Origin: Lunularia cruciata
Lineage: Eukaryota > Streptophyta > Marchantiopsida > Lunulariales > Lunulariaceae
Direction of reading: 5' to 3'
Length of the DNA stretch: 64,000 bases
Assembly (NCBI GenBank): GCA_948567375.1
Contig: OX419756.1
Span: forward strand, 51,040,333 to 51,104,332
Shown here: piece after piece, positions 10,188-22,429 of the stretch
Layout of the letters: each line of letters starts with the position of its first letter
How positions within the stretch are numbered: position 1 is the stretch's first letter
Position numbers and translations under genes: made by a program
The notes under the pieces: generated by a model
The model's database searches: none
What the model was told of the DNA's origin: nothing
The model's input: the letters and a program-made list of their open reading frames with translations, nothing else

Positions 10188-12650
10188 CTAATCCAATCTG
10201 AGTACTACCTCAACTTTGGCTTCCTCACTTGAATCAACTACAAGTGTCTCTTGCATTTCTAGTTCATCATCTACTTCTATGCGTGCATCTATTGCTATTA
10301 CATCTTTAGTCTGTACTGAGACTGAAGTCAGAAGTGTCTTATCAAACTTCTCCTTTCCTATTTTAACTAGTTCAGACAATTTGGATTACTCACCTAAAGG
10401 CACATGCACTCCAACTTTGACCACTTTGGATCAGGTTTCTTTATTCTCACTCAAAGTACAAGTGAGGTCATCTATATAAGTTCTAATCAAATCTTGTCTA
10501 AGGCATACATTATCTCCTACCTCTAGCATCTTCCTATCTACCTTATCTTTAATATGAATTAACAAAATGTTCAGATCTACATCCTTCACTTTCCTCCTCC
10601 TTGTTTCTTGGACTAACAATTTGAGTTCGTGCAAGTAGGCCTCTTCTAGCTTTGCCTTGGCTTCAGTACTGAGCATCACTTTCAATTGAGTAGTGACTTC
10701 ACAAAGTGTACCCGATTCCTCCTTTGCTGCTGAGAGTGACTAGCCTTGGGTCACTTCTTCTTCTAACTTTATACAAAGTAGCTACAACTCCTTAGCATGC
10801 TTTGCCTCCATCTTCTTTCCCTTCACTTCCTCCGGAACAACTTGGCCTTTGGCATGCTTCACCAGATCATACAGCCATTGTTCTTCTCACATTTTGCTTG
10901 CAAGCTACCTCTGCCAAGCGCAATCTTGCTCCACCACAACTTGCCTGAGTATCCAAAGCTTGTTTGTGCATTTGGATTTGAGCTTTATGATGATTCAATT
11001 TGGTCTGAGTGTAATCAAAGTTTTTCTTTAATTCTTCAAGCTCCTCTTTCTGCTCATTCAGTTTGTCTATTTGGCACTCCAAGTAACCGCCACATTGTTT
11101 AAAACTTCCATGCAAGTCATGAAGGCTTTATTGCCAGATTGTAGCATCAACCCAAAGAGCCTTGGCATCATCTCCACTCTTGGCCAATCTTGCTCTCAAC
11201 TAGGATCTCTCCACTAAACACCTTCACCATCTAAAGCTCATTCCTTACCTTTGGGATGCTCCTCCTTTGACTCTTGCATCCTCTCCTTCAAATACATCAA
11301 CAAAGGACAAAACATACTCAATAAGTAGTTTATGCCTTGAAATGTGTCTTTGTTGGGTCCTCCTTCATCTTCCAAGAATGCTACATGTGCCACAACCCAA
11401 AGTCTTGATCTTTGTACCTTCAAGTTGACATCCTTTGAGTTCTCCTCCTCTTTTGCAGGCTCACTTGGTTTAACACATATAGTCTTGGCAAGTTGTTGAG
11501 ATCATGCCCCTCTTTGGAATACCATCTTGAACTTGTCCTCCTTCTCCTCCAAAAGATCATCTTTCTATAGGCCAATGCAAGTAGTGTCTCCTCCCTTCAT
11601 TCTTTCTATCTCTTCATGAAATTCTTGATCTGATCCTTCTTCAACCACCTCCTCTGCTAGCTACTAAACCTTAGGTTTTCCCTTGCTCTCACTAGTGGAC
11701 TCCTTGCTCTTTAGAGACATTTCCTCCTCATTGGACTCAACTCCTTCTTATTCTTCTTCCTATGTCCCTAATGATAGATGGACGACTACTACAACCTATC
11801 TTGGGTTCACTCTCCCATAAACTCTCTACTTTGACAAAGATACAATGTCCTTGGGTCTACTTCTCTTTTTTGATCAAGGAACTAGAACCATCAAAGTCTT
11901 CTCTCAATCATTTTTCGCAAAGTATTGATTGCTCTCCTTGACTTCCAACATATACTAATTTTCTTCATAATCTGCATCCCAATGCAAGTCTAGATGAAAA
12001 TGTGTTACCATCTGCCATTGCTCCTCTAGGCTGAGCAAATTCAGTCCTAAATAGTGATTTGTTGCAAAAGGCACAAAGTAGTGAGATGGCCAATCCATCC
12101 TCCAATATACTATCATCTGCCTTGTTCTTAGGTAGAAACATCTTTCTTAGTCCACACTGTCTCCTGCAAACATGAGATGGAAAAAGATTGCCTACTGCTT
12201 CATTACATATGTAGTCCAATCTGGCTTCATCATGGCCATCATTACCTTGACAATACTTTGTCATATTAGGTCTACATAGGTATCTACCTTATATCCATTC
12301 TTCTTCTAAGGTTCACTAAAGGAAGCCTTTAGTTCCTTTGTTCCTTTCATAGGATCACACCTTTGAACAAAGGTGATCCCATAGGCTCTCCAACAAACCT
12401 GTCATAAAACTAACCTCCAATTTGCTTTAGTCCAACAAGCCATGTTTTCTCTTTTCTCCTCCTTGTTCAGACCATCCTCACAATTACTAGCCATGATTTC
12501 TGTCATGAAGCTTGGAAAACTAAGACTCTAATTCCATGCTAGAAATGTGATCCAAAGTCAGCTCAAGACTTTGAATCAAGCTATCATATCAACTCATCTA
12601 ATGATAAGATTTTAGACCAAGATGCCCAAAACTTATCTTCTTCTCTTGAA
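10188..12650 (-). pseudogene. N-family coiled-coil protein (Na copy)
   Basis: One long decayed reading frame on the minus strand. The N-terminal part (about 12650-11950) carries the WITFLAWN-like, WTKANWRLVL and KKNGYKVDTY blocks shared with Nb and Nc. The middle and C-terminal parts are rich in Glu, Lys, Leu and Gln with heptad spacing (10867-11115: NEQKEELEELKKNFDYTQTK). Near the C-terminus is a family-wide block: LSTEAKAKLEEAYLHELKLL then ETRRRKVKD and VDRKMLEV (10431-10685). I do not recognise the protein. It could be a gag-like structural protein of a non-autonomous element. Many stops. Confidence 0.65.
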
Positions 12651-13180
12651 TAAAATCATGTTAAACAATCCTTCAACTTGGCTTCATGCACAATAATTTG
12701 GCTTGTAATTCTAACACAATCAGGACAACAAGTCAAAGGCATAGGATAGTCTTTCAAAATCGAGATTCTTCTAAACAAAGTCTTGATTTTATACTCTCTT
12801 GATTCATAGTCATTCTTCAATCAAACTTCAGTCATGAATCACCTCTTTTGCATATGTTACTCTTCTCACTTTTGAATTTATCCTCACACAAAGTAACCAT
12901 TCTCTACCTTCTTGGTTGGTACAGCTTGAGTGAAGGTTGTTAAGGATCCTTGAATTGCATTCCTCATTTTGATGCAAAGTATCATCACTTTGGGTCATCC
13001 ATTCTTCCAAGTCTGATCCAAGTCTTCATCACTTCCAGTCCAAAGCCTCCTTCCTTTGTTCGGTTGGACTTTGTACTTCAGATCTAAACACAACAATTCT
13101 CTTTCATCTATCCTTCTTTATTACTGAAGAATACACTTCTATCTTAAAAACTATCAAAAAAATATGGGTACCACAATATG

Positions 13181-13907
13181 CAATCTCAAGTCAAGTTAGC
13201 CTCTCTATTCTCTAAAGACTCAATAAACTTATCTTGAGTCCCTTTTCTTCACATAAGAAGCTCTTAGAATCACTCTTTCCTCCAAACAAGGAAGGTCTTT
13301 GAATCCTCTCAACATGCTCTTCAAATCATCCATTACTATCATTTCAACCCCTAAAAACCTTGCTTTCCACTCTTGGTGGATCTCTTGATTCTCCCAAGAT
13401 GAGTCAAAATACTTAAACATGCTTTTGGTCAAACCTACATTCATGAGAACTTAATTCTCTTGAAATGACCCCTCCTAAAAATGTCAACCAATTCTCCCAA
13501 ATTACAACTCTTACTCTTTTGAAACTTTTCACACTTGATCAATACCCTAGGTCCTTCTCCCTTGAAAAATTTCAACCCTTCTCATGTAGCCATTTGGCAT
13601 AGGCAACTTTCTATTCAACACACATCTTTCAGATTTGGTCTGAAAACCACCCTTTTACTTTAGAAACTTAGAAAATTATTCTCCCAAATTATAACTCTTA
13701 CTCCTTTGAAACTTTTCACACTTGATCAATACCCTAGGTTTTCCTCCCTTGAAACATTTCAACCCTTCTCATGTAGCCATTTGGCCTAGGCATCTTTCTA
13801 TTCAACACACATCTTTCAGATTTGGTCTGAAAACCATCCTTTTACTTTAGAAATTCATCCCTTCTTGTGCAAGAATGATCTCTCCCCAATAATATGGGCT
13901 CAGGCTT
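13181..13907 (-). other. 5' part of G2 upstream of the Na insertion
   Basis: Leader or gag N-terminus of G2. A minus-strand frame is open at 13229-13444 (contains WENQEIHQEW and ERVILRASYVKKRDS) and may be gag, but it matches no domain I know. It also contains a 187-bp tandem duplication. Confidence 0.4.
13491..13862. repeat. 187-bp tandem duplication
   Basis: ATTCTCCCAAATTA starts at 13491 and again at 13678, and the following 180 bases match with few differences (for example GGCATAGGCAAC versus GGCCTAGGCATC). Two copies, head to tail, within the G2 leader. Confidence 0.9.
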
Positions 13908-14112
13908 TCCTCAAAGTCAAATAACTAAGAATTATACCAATTGAATACACTAAAAGACAAAAGAATGATGTTCATTCCTTTCTATTCATTGAGAATAGAG
14001 TCATCATTATCTTAACTATGACTAACTCTAGCTAATCATGACTAATGTAGAATCTTAGCTAAACTCTATATATTTCTCCACATGCAATACCAAACTTAAT
14101 ATCCCTATAGAC
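13908..14112 (-). repeat. Candidate 5' LTR segment of G2
   Basis: Direct repeat of 3952-4166, same orientation. See that entry. Confidence 0.6.
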
Positions 14113-14963
14113 CATCAAGGGTGTTATAAGTCATGAGAGATTCTCATGAGCATCTATGCTCATAGTTGAGTATTATCATGTATACATAATGAAGTCACTC
14201 TTTCAAAAGTTGTAGATTCACTTGAAGAAGATTTTATGAAGTTGCAAGACATAGTGTAGGAAGAGATATTACATGAGTACATTGAGGAATTTTGGAAACT
14301 TCTAAATGTCATGAAGTAGAATTACTCACTATATTCAAGAATGATGAAGAAGGAACAAAGGGGATTGAGGCTCATTAAAAGTCAATGACAATATTATATT
14401 AGCCTTAAGAACATTTGGTTCTTTCTTGGTAGGGAAGAAAATTAAATTAGATGTTATAAGTGGCCATATAGCTATGGAGGTTGAGAATATAAATACCAAT
14501 GGTGGAGGTATAAATTATATTGGAGAAATAGATAACATCAAGATTCATATTAATAGACCATAGGACCCAACAAGGATAAACAAAATTTCAGAAGGTTATA
14601 AAAGACCCTAACATTAGGAACTAGGAGATGCCACAATCATTTGGGCACTTGGCATTATCAATATCACATTTGGCCATTATAACACCCAGACTTATCTCCA
14701 TAATGTACAAAGAAATGAAAGAGATTAGACGAGGAGAATAAAAGAGATGAATGTAGAGATCAAGGAAAAAATTGACCAAACACTAGCACTAAGGTATTAT
14801 GATTCCACAAAAAGAGACAAGGGGAGGAAGATATTAAAGATAAAGTAGAAGCTAGTAGATTGAAGAAAAAGAAAGTACCACTCATTGTTATATAATTATA
14901 GAAGCAACATACATAAGAGTCCCAATTAACTAGGAGAAACCAAAAATTTTCCTTTCATACTTA
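14113..14963. other. Gap between G2 and G3: nothing recognised
   Basis: AT-rich, no open frame of note, no repeat of another part of the window that I could find. A run of purine-rich sequence at 14700-14850 (GAGGAGAATAAAAGAG) is the only compositional feature. Confidence 0.5.
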
Positions 14964-17366
14964 TGATGACACACCTTTCCCTACATGGAATGATTTTCTT
15001 TCCTTTAGTTAGTTTTATGGAGTAATTGCAAGAAAAGCATAACTAATATAGATTCTATAATACTAATATATATGTCACTATGATAAGTACTTGTAAAAAC
15101 TATTCAAAATGTTAGTACAGCATAGCAAGTAACATGAAACTTCCAATCATGCTTGTCAAAGTGATCAACAAGGACAAGATTCCTTATGTTTGTGTAACTT
15201 AATAGAAGTTGTGAGTTTGTATCATGACTATTAATACTTGTATGAAACATCTGATAGAAATGATCCTTGTAGGATATGAAGAGGAAAATTTTTGTTTTTG
15301 TCACAAACTACAAATATCTATCACAACAAACTTCAACAGTTAGACAAAGAACTTTGGACATGAATGTGCCATCAAAGAATGGATCTCTAATTGTGCCATC
15401 TTGGATAACACATGGATGGAAATCAATTGTGACTTCCTTACAACCATCATGATGGCCAAAGGGCAAACTGGTGTGACAAAACTATAAGAGGGCATTCTCT
15501 CCTTGTGAGAAAGAACCTTTCACTTTTTAATTTTCAACTCCTTGTAGTTTTGTTGTGCATGCATCTATTTTTGCTCTTGGAGGGATTTTTTTTATCAATA
15601 GAGTGTAAAAAAGCAGAATTTGCTTAAGAGGGTGTTGGGGACAAGGTAGATTCTAGCACTAAAAGAATAAACAATGAAAATGTATACTTTGAAGGTGAGA
15701 GATGAGGCAAGGCAAGAGAAACATAAAGAACTGTCGCAATCTTTGGATCGAGGACCTCAACATGAGCCTCAAATTCCAAAAAGAAAAGAAGGATGAGCAA
15801 AAAATGAGAATACAAAATGAGCTATCAAACAAACTCTAAAGTGAAAAAAAGTGGAAAACAATCAGACATATCGCAACTCAACTTGTGAACCAATTTGAAT
15901 GCATTGCCAACAAGGATCCCCTACATACAAAGATGATGGACTTACAAAAAATATTTTATGTATTTGAGAGGAAAGTGTTTACAAACAATCAACTAAAGGT
16001 GTTGTCCAATACATTACAAAGTGGGACTTGCTCAAAATTCTAGGAGAAGCCAACTATTTTTGCAAGAGAATTTGTAGGAAACTAGAAGGAACTCTTGTTG
16101 CTTGTCCAACTATGCAAGGGAGAAAGTAGTTTGTCACAAATAATACCTACTTGTGAAACAAATGAGTAAGAAGACTTGGGAATGGCTCCAAAGCATCTCA
16201 TAGTTACAAGATTTTGTAATCATAGCCAAGACCCTTTGTACTTGTACATACTTTGTACATAGTTACTTAGGATATGATACAGAGGTCTTTTGTTAGTTTG
16301 TTAAACCACAAGCTACCAATAAACTACAAGAAGTTGAGGTGGCTTTCCATATTGACCATGCCTACTTAAGATCATATTAAGATAAGATTAGTGAGGATTA
16401 TATGTAATTAGCGCATCTCTAGCACTTTGTAACCATTGGATTTCTTTGTAGCTAAGTAGGAAATGTATAGAAGAGGCTTAGGCCTAATGTTCACCAAGTT
16501 CATTTTTTGCATTGTTCTTTTGCAATAAAAATAGTTTATACTATCAAGACTCTTGAGTCAATATATTTGCATTAGTTTGAACCTTGTATGATTGATTGCA
16601 TGTTGAATTGAGTGGGAAAGAGGAATCTTAATGTATGAGTAAAATCACTTGAGTGAGGGAAATCATTTGTTTGAACTAGAATTTGCATTTCTAGGTGTTC
16701 TAAAGAGGTCAAAAAATTACAATGATAGGCTACCAAACACATAAAGTATCATAAAGTAAAACTATCTTGTAAGATTAAGCAACATAATGATTTAAGACTC
16801 TTGTGACATTGTACACTATTGGAAGGGTAGAACACTGCTCACAATTGTAGTTATTGGGGTGATTGGACCCTTGGAATTTGTACCTCGGCTTCATATGCAC
16901 ATTCTAAGATATAGTATGTAGTACCCATGGTCAAGTTGATCTTGTATGTTTACCAAGCTTGTAATGCAAACAAAGTACTCTGATCGCTCAAGTGACTCAA
17001 AAATAATAATCTAGAACCAGTTATGTTAAGTGGATAATCTAGAACCAATTATGTTAAGTGGATAATAGGGAAATCCAAGGTGAAGTGACCTTTGTTACAA
17101 CAGAAATCATCACATTCAAGAATCTTTGGGTTAAATCTATAATGAGTGTGATTACTAGTGATTTTATCAACTTTTAGTGTGCCAAAGATGGTGGCTCTAC
17201 CCTCTTTTGGGAATGACTTGGCAAAAGAGGTTAAATAAAAACACTAGATTATCATCTTTGTGACATTTTATCTTTGTTTTAACCACCTTCAACTTGTGTC
17301 CTTGTAGGACCAAAGTATTCTTTCCAATTATTACAAATTTTAACAACACCAAGTTGTTACATTTCA
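14964..17366 (+). repeat. 5' LTR of G3 (2403 bp)
   Basis: Starts TGATGACACACC and ends TTTCA, directly before the PBS. The 3' LTR starts TGATGATCCACC at 62761 and matches it to the window end (for example GCAAGAAAAGCATAACTA and TGAATGCATTGCCAACAAG). A TATA-like box is at about 15483 (TATAAGAGGG), and a poly(A)-type AATAAA is near 16524. No coding potential. Confidence 0.85.
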
Positions 17367-17383
17367 AGCGCCATTGCTAGGGA
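17367..17383 (+). promoter_or_regulatory. Primer-binding site of G3
   Basis: AGCGCCATTGCTAGGGA directly after the LTR end. It resembles the TGGCGCCGTTGCCGGGGA site used by plant Athila/Tat elements (primer tRNA-Asp) with a few transitions. Its position one base after a CA terminus supports the call. Confidence 0.75.
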
Positions 17384-17989
17384 TACACCCTTAGGGCTAG
17401 AAGGGAGACAATAGAAGGCCATGAATGTTGTCCAAGGACCAAGTACCAAAGGCCATTAAAACCTTTCATGAGCAAAGAGTCTTCTTGGGAGACCAAAAGA
17501 AAGATGTTGAAGGACTTTTTACACTACATAGGAAGGCCTAAAAGAAATTCAATCATCTTGAGAGAAATTTTTTAAATCATACTAAATTAGTATTTAGTAT
17601 TTCTCTTTTAACAAGGAGGAAGTTGGGTTTAAAAATGTCAAACATCAGCTACTTCCTACTTCACCCTTGTTGATTAGCACTCCACAAACTAGTATTCTCA
17701 TTCAATGGTTCATGGTTGAACAAGGAAACAATCAACAAGGTTTCAATTAGGGAGATATAGCAAAGAAGACCACTCAAGTTCCTTCATCAAACTAGGGAGT
17801 TGGAGAGGAATTCTCACCATCAAGCTCTTTGTGGAGCTTGACACATGTAGCCTACACATGACTTGTCCTTTGAAGATGAGAGTATAATATCTGACTTGGT
17901 AGACTCAAAGGACAACTTAGAATTATCATCCAAGGATGAGTGTCAAGCAACAAAATTTTCCATGGCTAGTGATTGCTTATGATATATTT

Positions 17990-18900
17990 AGTCACTCTTA
18001 TACAAAGGATAATCCTAATTGTAGCTCATTAACTTTGACTATGGAAAATTTTGCTCCCTTTACATGATAGAACTACCAAAAGTATAAAGTGTAGGACAAA
18101 GAGGAAGACCTTGAGATGTTCTTAAGGGAATTTGAAGCCATCTTGGTTGCCAATAGAGATGATGCTAATTCTGACTAATTACATATATTCTTGAGCCTAC
18201 TATGGAAGAAAGCTTTGAATGGGTATACTCACATGAGCCGAAATCCAATGAATATAGTAGATTGGCCAATGATTTGTGGTCAATTCTTGAATCATTTTTG
18301 TGAGTAGGACTATGAAGCAAATGTGTTTGCCGTGCTCAATAGCTTGAAGCAAAAACAAAATGAGAAGTTGAGGGACCATATAGAGAAGTTCCAAAGTCTT
18401 TTAAGTAGAGTACCAAATAGAGGTCTCACCTTGAGCTACTAAGATGCTCAAGCAATGGCCTCTTCTATGGAGGACTTACCTATAGAACTTAATTTCTTTG
18501 TGAGGAATGAGATCATGATATGTTGGCAAAGGTGATGACTCAATGGTTGTGGTTCAAGGAAAACTAAGAATTGATCAAAATTGATCATGTTCATCAAAAT
18601 CATCCAATGAGTCCTTATCAAAATCCTCATACTTTAAAGACAAAAAAGAGAGATATATGGAACAAAAAGGACACCATCATCATGCAATACTGACTATCAC
18701 TAAGGTGTATGCACAATTGGGAACAAAGTTGGAAGAACTTATCAAAGAGTTCTCCAACTTCAAGGTCCAATCAGTTGGAGGAAGGAAAAGGCATAAACTA
18801 CCTTCATATACTTGACCCAACATCTAGTGTACAACTTGTGGAAAGACAGGACACACTAACATTGAGTGTTTGAATAATCATCTTTCTTCCTCGATACATC
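17990..18900 (+). pseudogene. gag of G3 with CCHC knuckle
   Basis: Retrotransposon gag core on the plus strand: EMFLREFEAILVANRDDAN, HMSRNPMNIVDWP, FLNHFCE, LNSLKQKQNEKLRDHIEKFQ, and SRVPNRGLTLSY, the last parts being the conserved region that ends in helices before the nucleocapsid. A canonical knuckle CTTCGKTGHTNIEC lies at 18828-18869, and a damaged one (CGNCKRQGLV, His replaced by Leu) near 19163. Several stops and frame breaks. Confidence 0.85.
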
Positions 18901-20060
18901 AAGTGGAGTGAACTCCTACATGGGAATAGCAAGCATACTACATTTCAAAGGAAGAACTTTTGTTTGCAATGTAGAGCATTGCTCCAAAGGCACCAATGAC
19001 CCAAAAATTCACAATTTCTCACTTCATACCAAGAGAATATGCTACCCACAAGCTGCAACAAAATGTGGTACAACCACAAGAAAACACTTCCCTTGGCTCT
19101 TATTACAATTGCAAAGGTCTAGGATATTGAGTATCTAATTCTCCCTAGCCTTGCAGCCATTGTGTGGAAATTGCAAGAGACAAGGACTTGTCTAAGCTAA
19201 CTATCCTCAACCACTAGTGCCAAAAAATAATGTAAGGTTTGTGAATATACCTCCTAAGTCTATGGAAGAAGCAAAAGTCCACTATGTCACCTTGAAGACC
19301 CAAGAGAAGGAGACTCTCTTCACTCTACTAAGGATGGCTGACCGGATTTGGAGGTAAACCATGTAGTCACTTGATCACAAAAGCAAGATGTGAGTGGTTT
19401 TGTTACATCAAAATAAGACAATACCCTTAACTCAAAGAGGAAGGGGGGTCATCTAAGAAAATCCAATCCAAGAAGGAGTTGGAACTTTGCAAAAGATCAA
19501 ACAAAGGGAGATCTAAAGAAAAATGAAGAAGCTCTCACACAATGTGAAGTAGTAAAGACACAACCATCAAGGAGATCTACTACAAACTATCCCCCAGATA
19601 TACAATGAGAATTTCAGAATCTCTTGGCAAAAGAAATACAAAAGAAACATCCACCAAAAGGGATGGCCATAGTTGAATCAAATCAACCTCCAAGAATAAC
19701 CTTACTCAAGAAAATCAGATTGCTCCAACAGAAGAGAAGAATAATAGAGTGTCACTAGTGGTTCATACTTCTTCTCCAATACCAATGGCTCTTGCTGTGA
19801 TGACAATCCCACCATAAAAGACGACACCATCTGACCCAAGCACAACCCATAAACTCCCAATACAAAGTGCTACTCTTACAAAACCACTCCCAAAAAAGAG
19901 TACTCTTGGTAGGAAATGACCCAAAGTTGGTTCATTGCTAAGATCAACACATTAGAACATCATTTGCAGACTTAGGATCCTCCAAGGCCGATTTATCTTT
20001 CAAGTTATTGTGGGAGGATAATAAGTTGTACAAGAAGCAGATGGCCTTAGCCCTTTGGTG
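18900..20060 (+). other. G3 region between gag and protease
   Basis: About 1.1 kb of decayed coding-like sequence, Lys/Glu/Pro-rich in pieces, with the damaged second knuckle near 19163. No named domain recognised. Tat-lineage elements often have long spacer protein here. Confidence 0.4.
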
Positions 20061-20450
20061 AGTACAAAGTAGGAGGGAATCAAACCTTCCTACTATCTAC
20101 CCAATAGAACTAGAGGATCTGAGGTCCTTGGAAGTAGAAATAGAAATCAATGGCTACATGATCTACTCAATATCTATTGATTTGGGATCAAGAGTGAATG
20201 TCATGATAGAGGCAACAACTCACAACCTAGGCTATACTAACTTTGAGCCTACTCCACAAATCCTTAGGTTTGTAGATCAAATGAGATGAGGACCTTTGGA
20301 TGGCCAATCTTCCCACTATCATTGGTGGAGTAACCTTCTATCTTGACTACAATATTCCTTGTCTAATAACAAAGACAAGTTATAAAGTACTAATAGGAAG
20401 ACCATGATTGTCTGGTGCCCAAGTGAAAGTTGATTGGTACAAGCACAAAC
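20060..20450 (+). pseudogene. Aspartic protease of G3
   Basis: LEVEIEINGYMIYSISIDLGSRVNVM: the active-site triplet reads D-L-G instead of D-S-G, a change expected to inactivate it. In shifted frame follow YLDYNIPCLITKTSYKVL and a GRPWL-like end. The position before RT fits. Confidence 0.75.
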
Positions 20451-20602
20451 TCAAGTTCTAGGATATCAAATCAATGAAATCACAACCTATAAAAGTGTGT
20501 TGGAAGAAATCCCACTCTTTGTGAGATATTGTCCTCAAAGGAGGAATATATTGATAAATCATTATCATCTAATGATGATATGACTCTTCTAATAATAATA
20601 TT

Positions 20603-21861
20603 GTGAACTACCTTGAATGGTATGAGATTGAACTAAAAGGAAGTGATCAACCCAATTCTCAACAAGATAATTTTGCACCCTTGGGAGTAAGCCAAGTGAG
20701 TCATGTGAAGGGCATTATCAATCTACATAATTTTCAAGGCAATGTTATCATTGAAGGAAGTTCATTGAATATCTCTAAGTCTATCAGCAAGTACCAATAC
20801 AAAGCGTATACTTCTTTGTTCATGGAGTACCAAGAATTTTTTGCTTGGAAGATAAAGCAAATGCCAAGCATTCCTCAACAATTTTGTGAGCACCAAATTG
20901 ATCTAGAGGAGAAAATAATACCAATTAGGCAATGATAGTACCATTTCAACCCAAAGTACTTATTATTAGTGAGGGATGAGATAGAAAAGTACATGCATGC
21001 TACAATAAATTTTCTTATACTTAGTAGCAAGTGGGTATCACCTCATTGTCATAGTACCAAAAAAGGAAAATTTTGAAATTTGTGTGTGCTAGGACTTCTA
21101 GAAACTCAATGTTGCTACCATGAAGAAAGATCATCCATTAACTTTTACTAATATTATTTTGGACTAGGTTGCAAGACAAAAAGGCTACAATCTCCTAGAT
21201 GGATTCTCAAGATACAACTAGGTTAACATTCACAAAGAAGATATGAATAAGACTACCTCACTTCTGATTGGGAGGTCTATGCATAAAATCATATGCATTC
21301 CCATGGGTCTATGTAATTCCCATGCAACCTTCCAATAGATGAAAGAAAGGCGACCGCATAGGAAAACAAAGGATGGGAAGACCTCATCAAGCCATACAAG
21401 GAAGAGACAAAAAAGGTAACAAAGGGCTAAGCCCCAATAGATTCTATATAGATGATGATTGTGATCTTTAAGGACTATTTGCAAAAGTTCATGTAAATTT
21501 TCATTGATAAATTTTTGTTTTTAGCAACAAGGAAGATCATCTTCTTTCATTAGGAAAACCTTTGATAGATGTTTTTTTGGTAGGAATCTTCTTGCATTGC
21601 AAACAAAATTCCTCTATGATGACCAATAGTATCATGCTAGGACATAGTATCTTTGGAAAAGGAGTGGAAGTGGATGCAACAAAGGTAAAAGTGATTCAAG
21701 CACTTAAGTCGTCTGCAAATTTGAGAGAACTATGAGCCTTCCTTGGCCATGTAGGATACTACCAAAGGGTCATTGCTAACTATGTAGTTCTAGCAGCTCC
21801 ACTTACAAAGTTGGCAAGAAAGACCAAAGAATACAATTAGATGATGGCTCATGAAGAAGCC
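20603..21861 (+). pseudogene. Reverse transcriptase of G3
   Basis: The pre-RT segment (EYQEFFAWKIKQMPSIPQQF, CEHQIDLEEK) is open at 20603-20935. RT follows with GYNLLDGFSRYNQVNIHKED, IPMGLCNSHATFQ and a damaged YIDD region near 21445 (RFYIDDDCDL). After that come VIQALKSS and AFLGHVGYYQRVIANY, the end of RT. A 94-bp insertion at 21341-21434 breaks the frame between TFQ and the YIDD block. The frame is then cut at 21861 by Nb and resumes at 25729 (EEA, then FTVLKEKFF). Confidence 0.85.
21341..21442. repeat. 94-bp insertion in G3 RT with a palindromic end
   Basis: Flanked by an 8-bp direct repeat, CAATAGAT, at 21333-21340 and 21435-21442. It contains GGCGACCG near the start and a GGGCTAAGCCC palindrome at the end. 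Matches 24369-24458 inside Nb. Confidence 0.7.
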
Positions 21862-22429
21862 TGTGGTACCCACATTTTTTGGTTTTGACAAGTTTTAAAG
21901 AAGTGTATTGTTGAAGCCAAATGGAGAAGAAAAGAGAAGAATTGTTGAAGTCAACTTTGGGTCAAAGAGAGAAGGACTTGGATCAGACTTACATGATGGT
22001 AAACCAAAAGTAAAGATACTTTGCATTAGAGGGATTGACCCAATCCAAAGAAACTGTAACCGCTTTCCTTTAGGCCAAATAAATCAAGAAGGTACATTGA
22101 AAGGAAATAGCTAGTTTGGAAGGAAGATAAAATTGAGAGTGATAGGAACAAGACAAGTAGAATTTGTTAGTGTCAATTGAAGATCAATTGAAGAATGACC
22201 ATATAGTAGAATAGTATAAGATTAAGACTTTGGCACAGAAGTTCTGATGTCAAATATCCGGTTCCTCTTCATAGTTGTCCTAAATGAGTTAGAAACTTGG
22301 GCTTAGGCAAGGGTTTGATTTTTCAAAGACCAAGGCTTAGAAAGCAAATGATGCCAACAAAGGGTGGTAGGTAGATTCCTTCACTTGCAGTGAGGAATCC
22401 TGCAATTTAGAGACTAGATTTAGTGGTGA

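Larger units (their letters stand above)
9430..13175 (-). mobile_element. Na: N-family element, 3.7 kb
   Basis: Full-length copy of a family with no visible LTRs. On the minus strand it starts TGTGGTACCCA (13175) and ends TGGGTTGTCACA (9430), giving short imperfect terminal inverted repeats. The flanks are a perfect 5-bp duplication, ATATG, at 9425-9429 and 13176-13180. Its first 250 bases match those of Nb closely. It sits inside G2, whose reading continues from one side to the other. Confidence 0.85.
3952..14112 (-). mobile_element. G2: degraded Ty3/gypsy element, minus strand, interrupted by Na
   Basis: A directly repeated segment of about 210 bp (3952-4166 and 13908-14112) brackets the element. 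On the minus strand between them lie gag, protease, RT, RNase H and integrase in the gypsy order. The N-family copy Na (9430-13175) sits inside, flanked by ATATG duplications. The protease motif LIDGGSAVNL and the RT/RNase H motifs are of the plant gypsy type. Many stops and frame breaks: a dead copy. LTR boundaries beyond the shared 210 bp are unclear. Confidence 0.8.
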
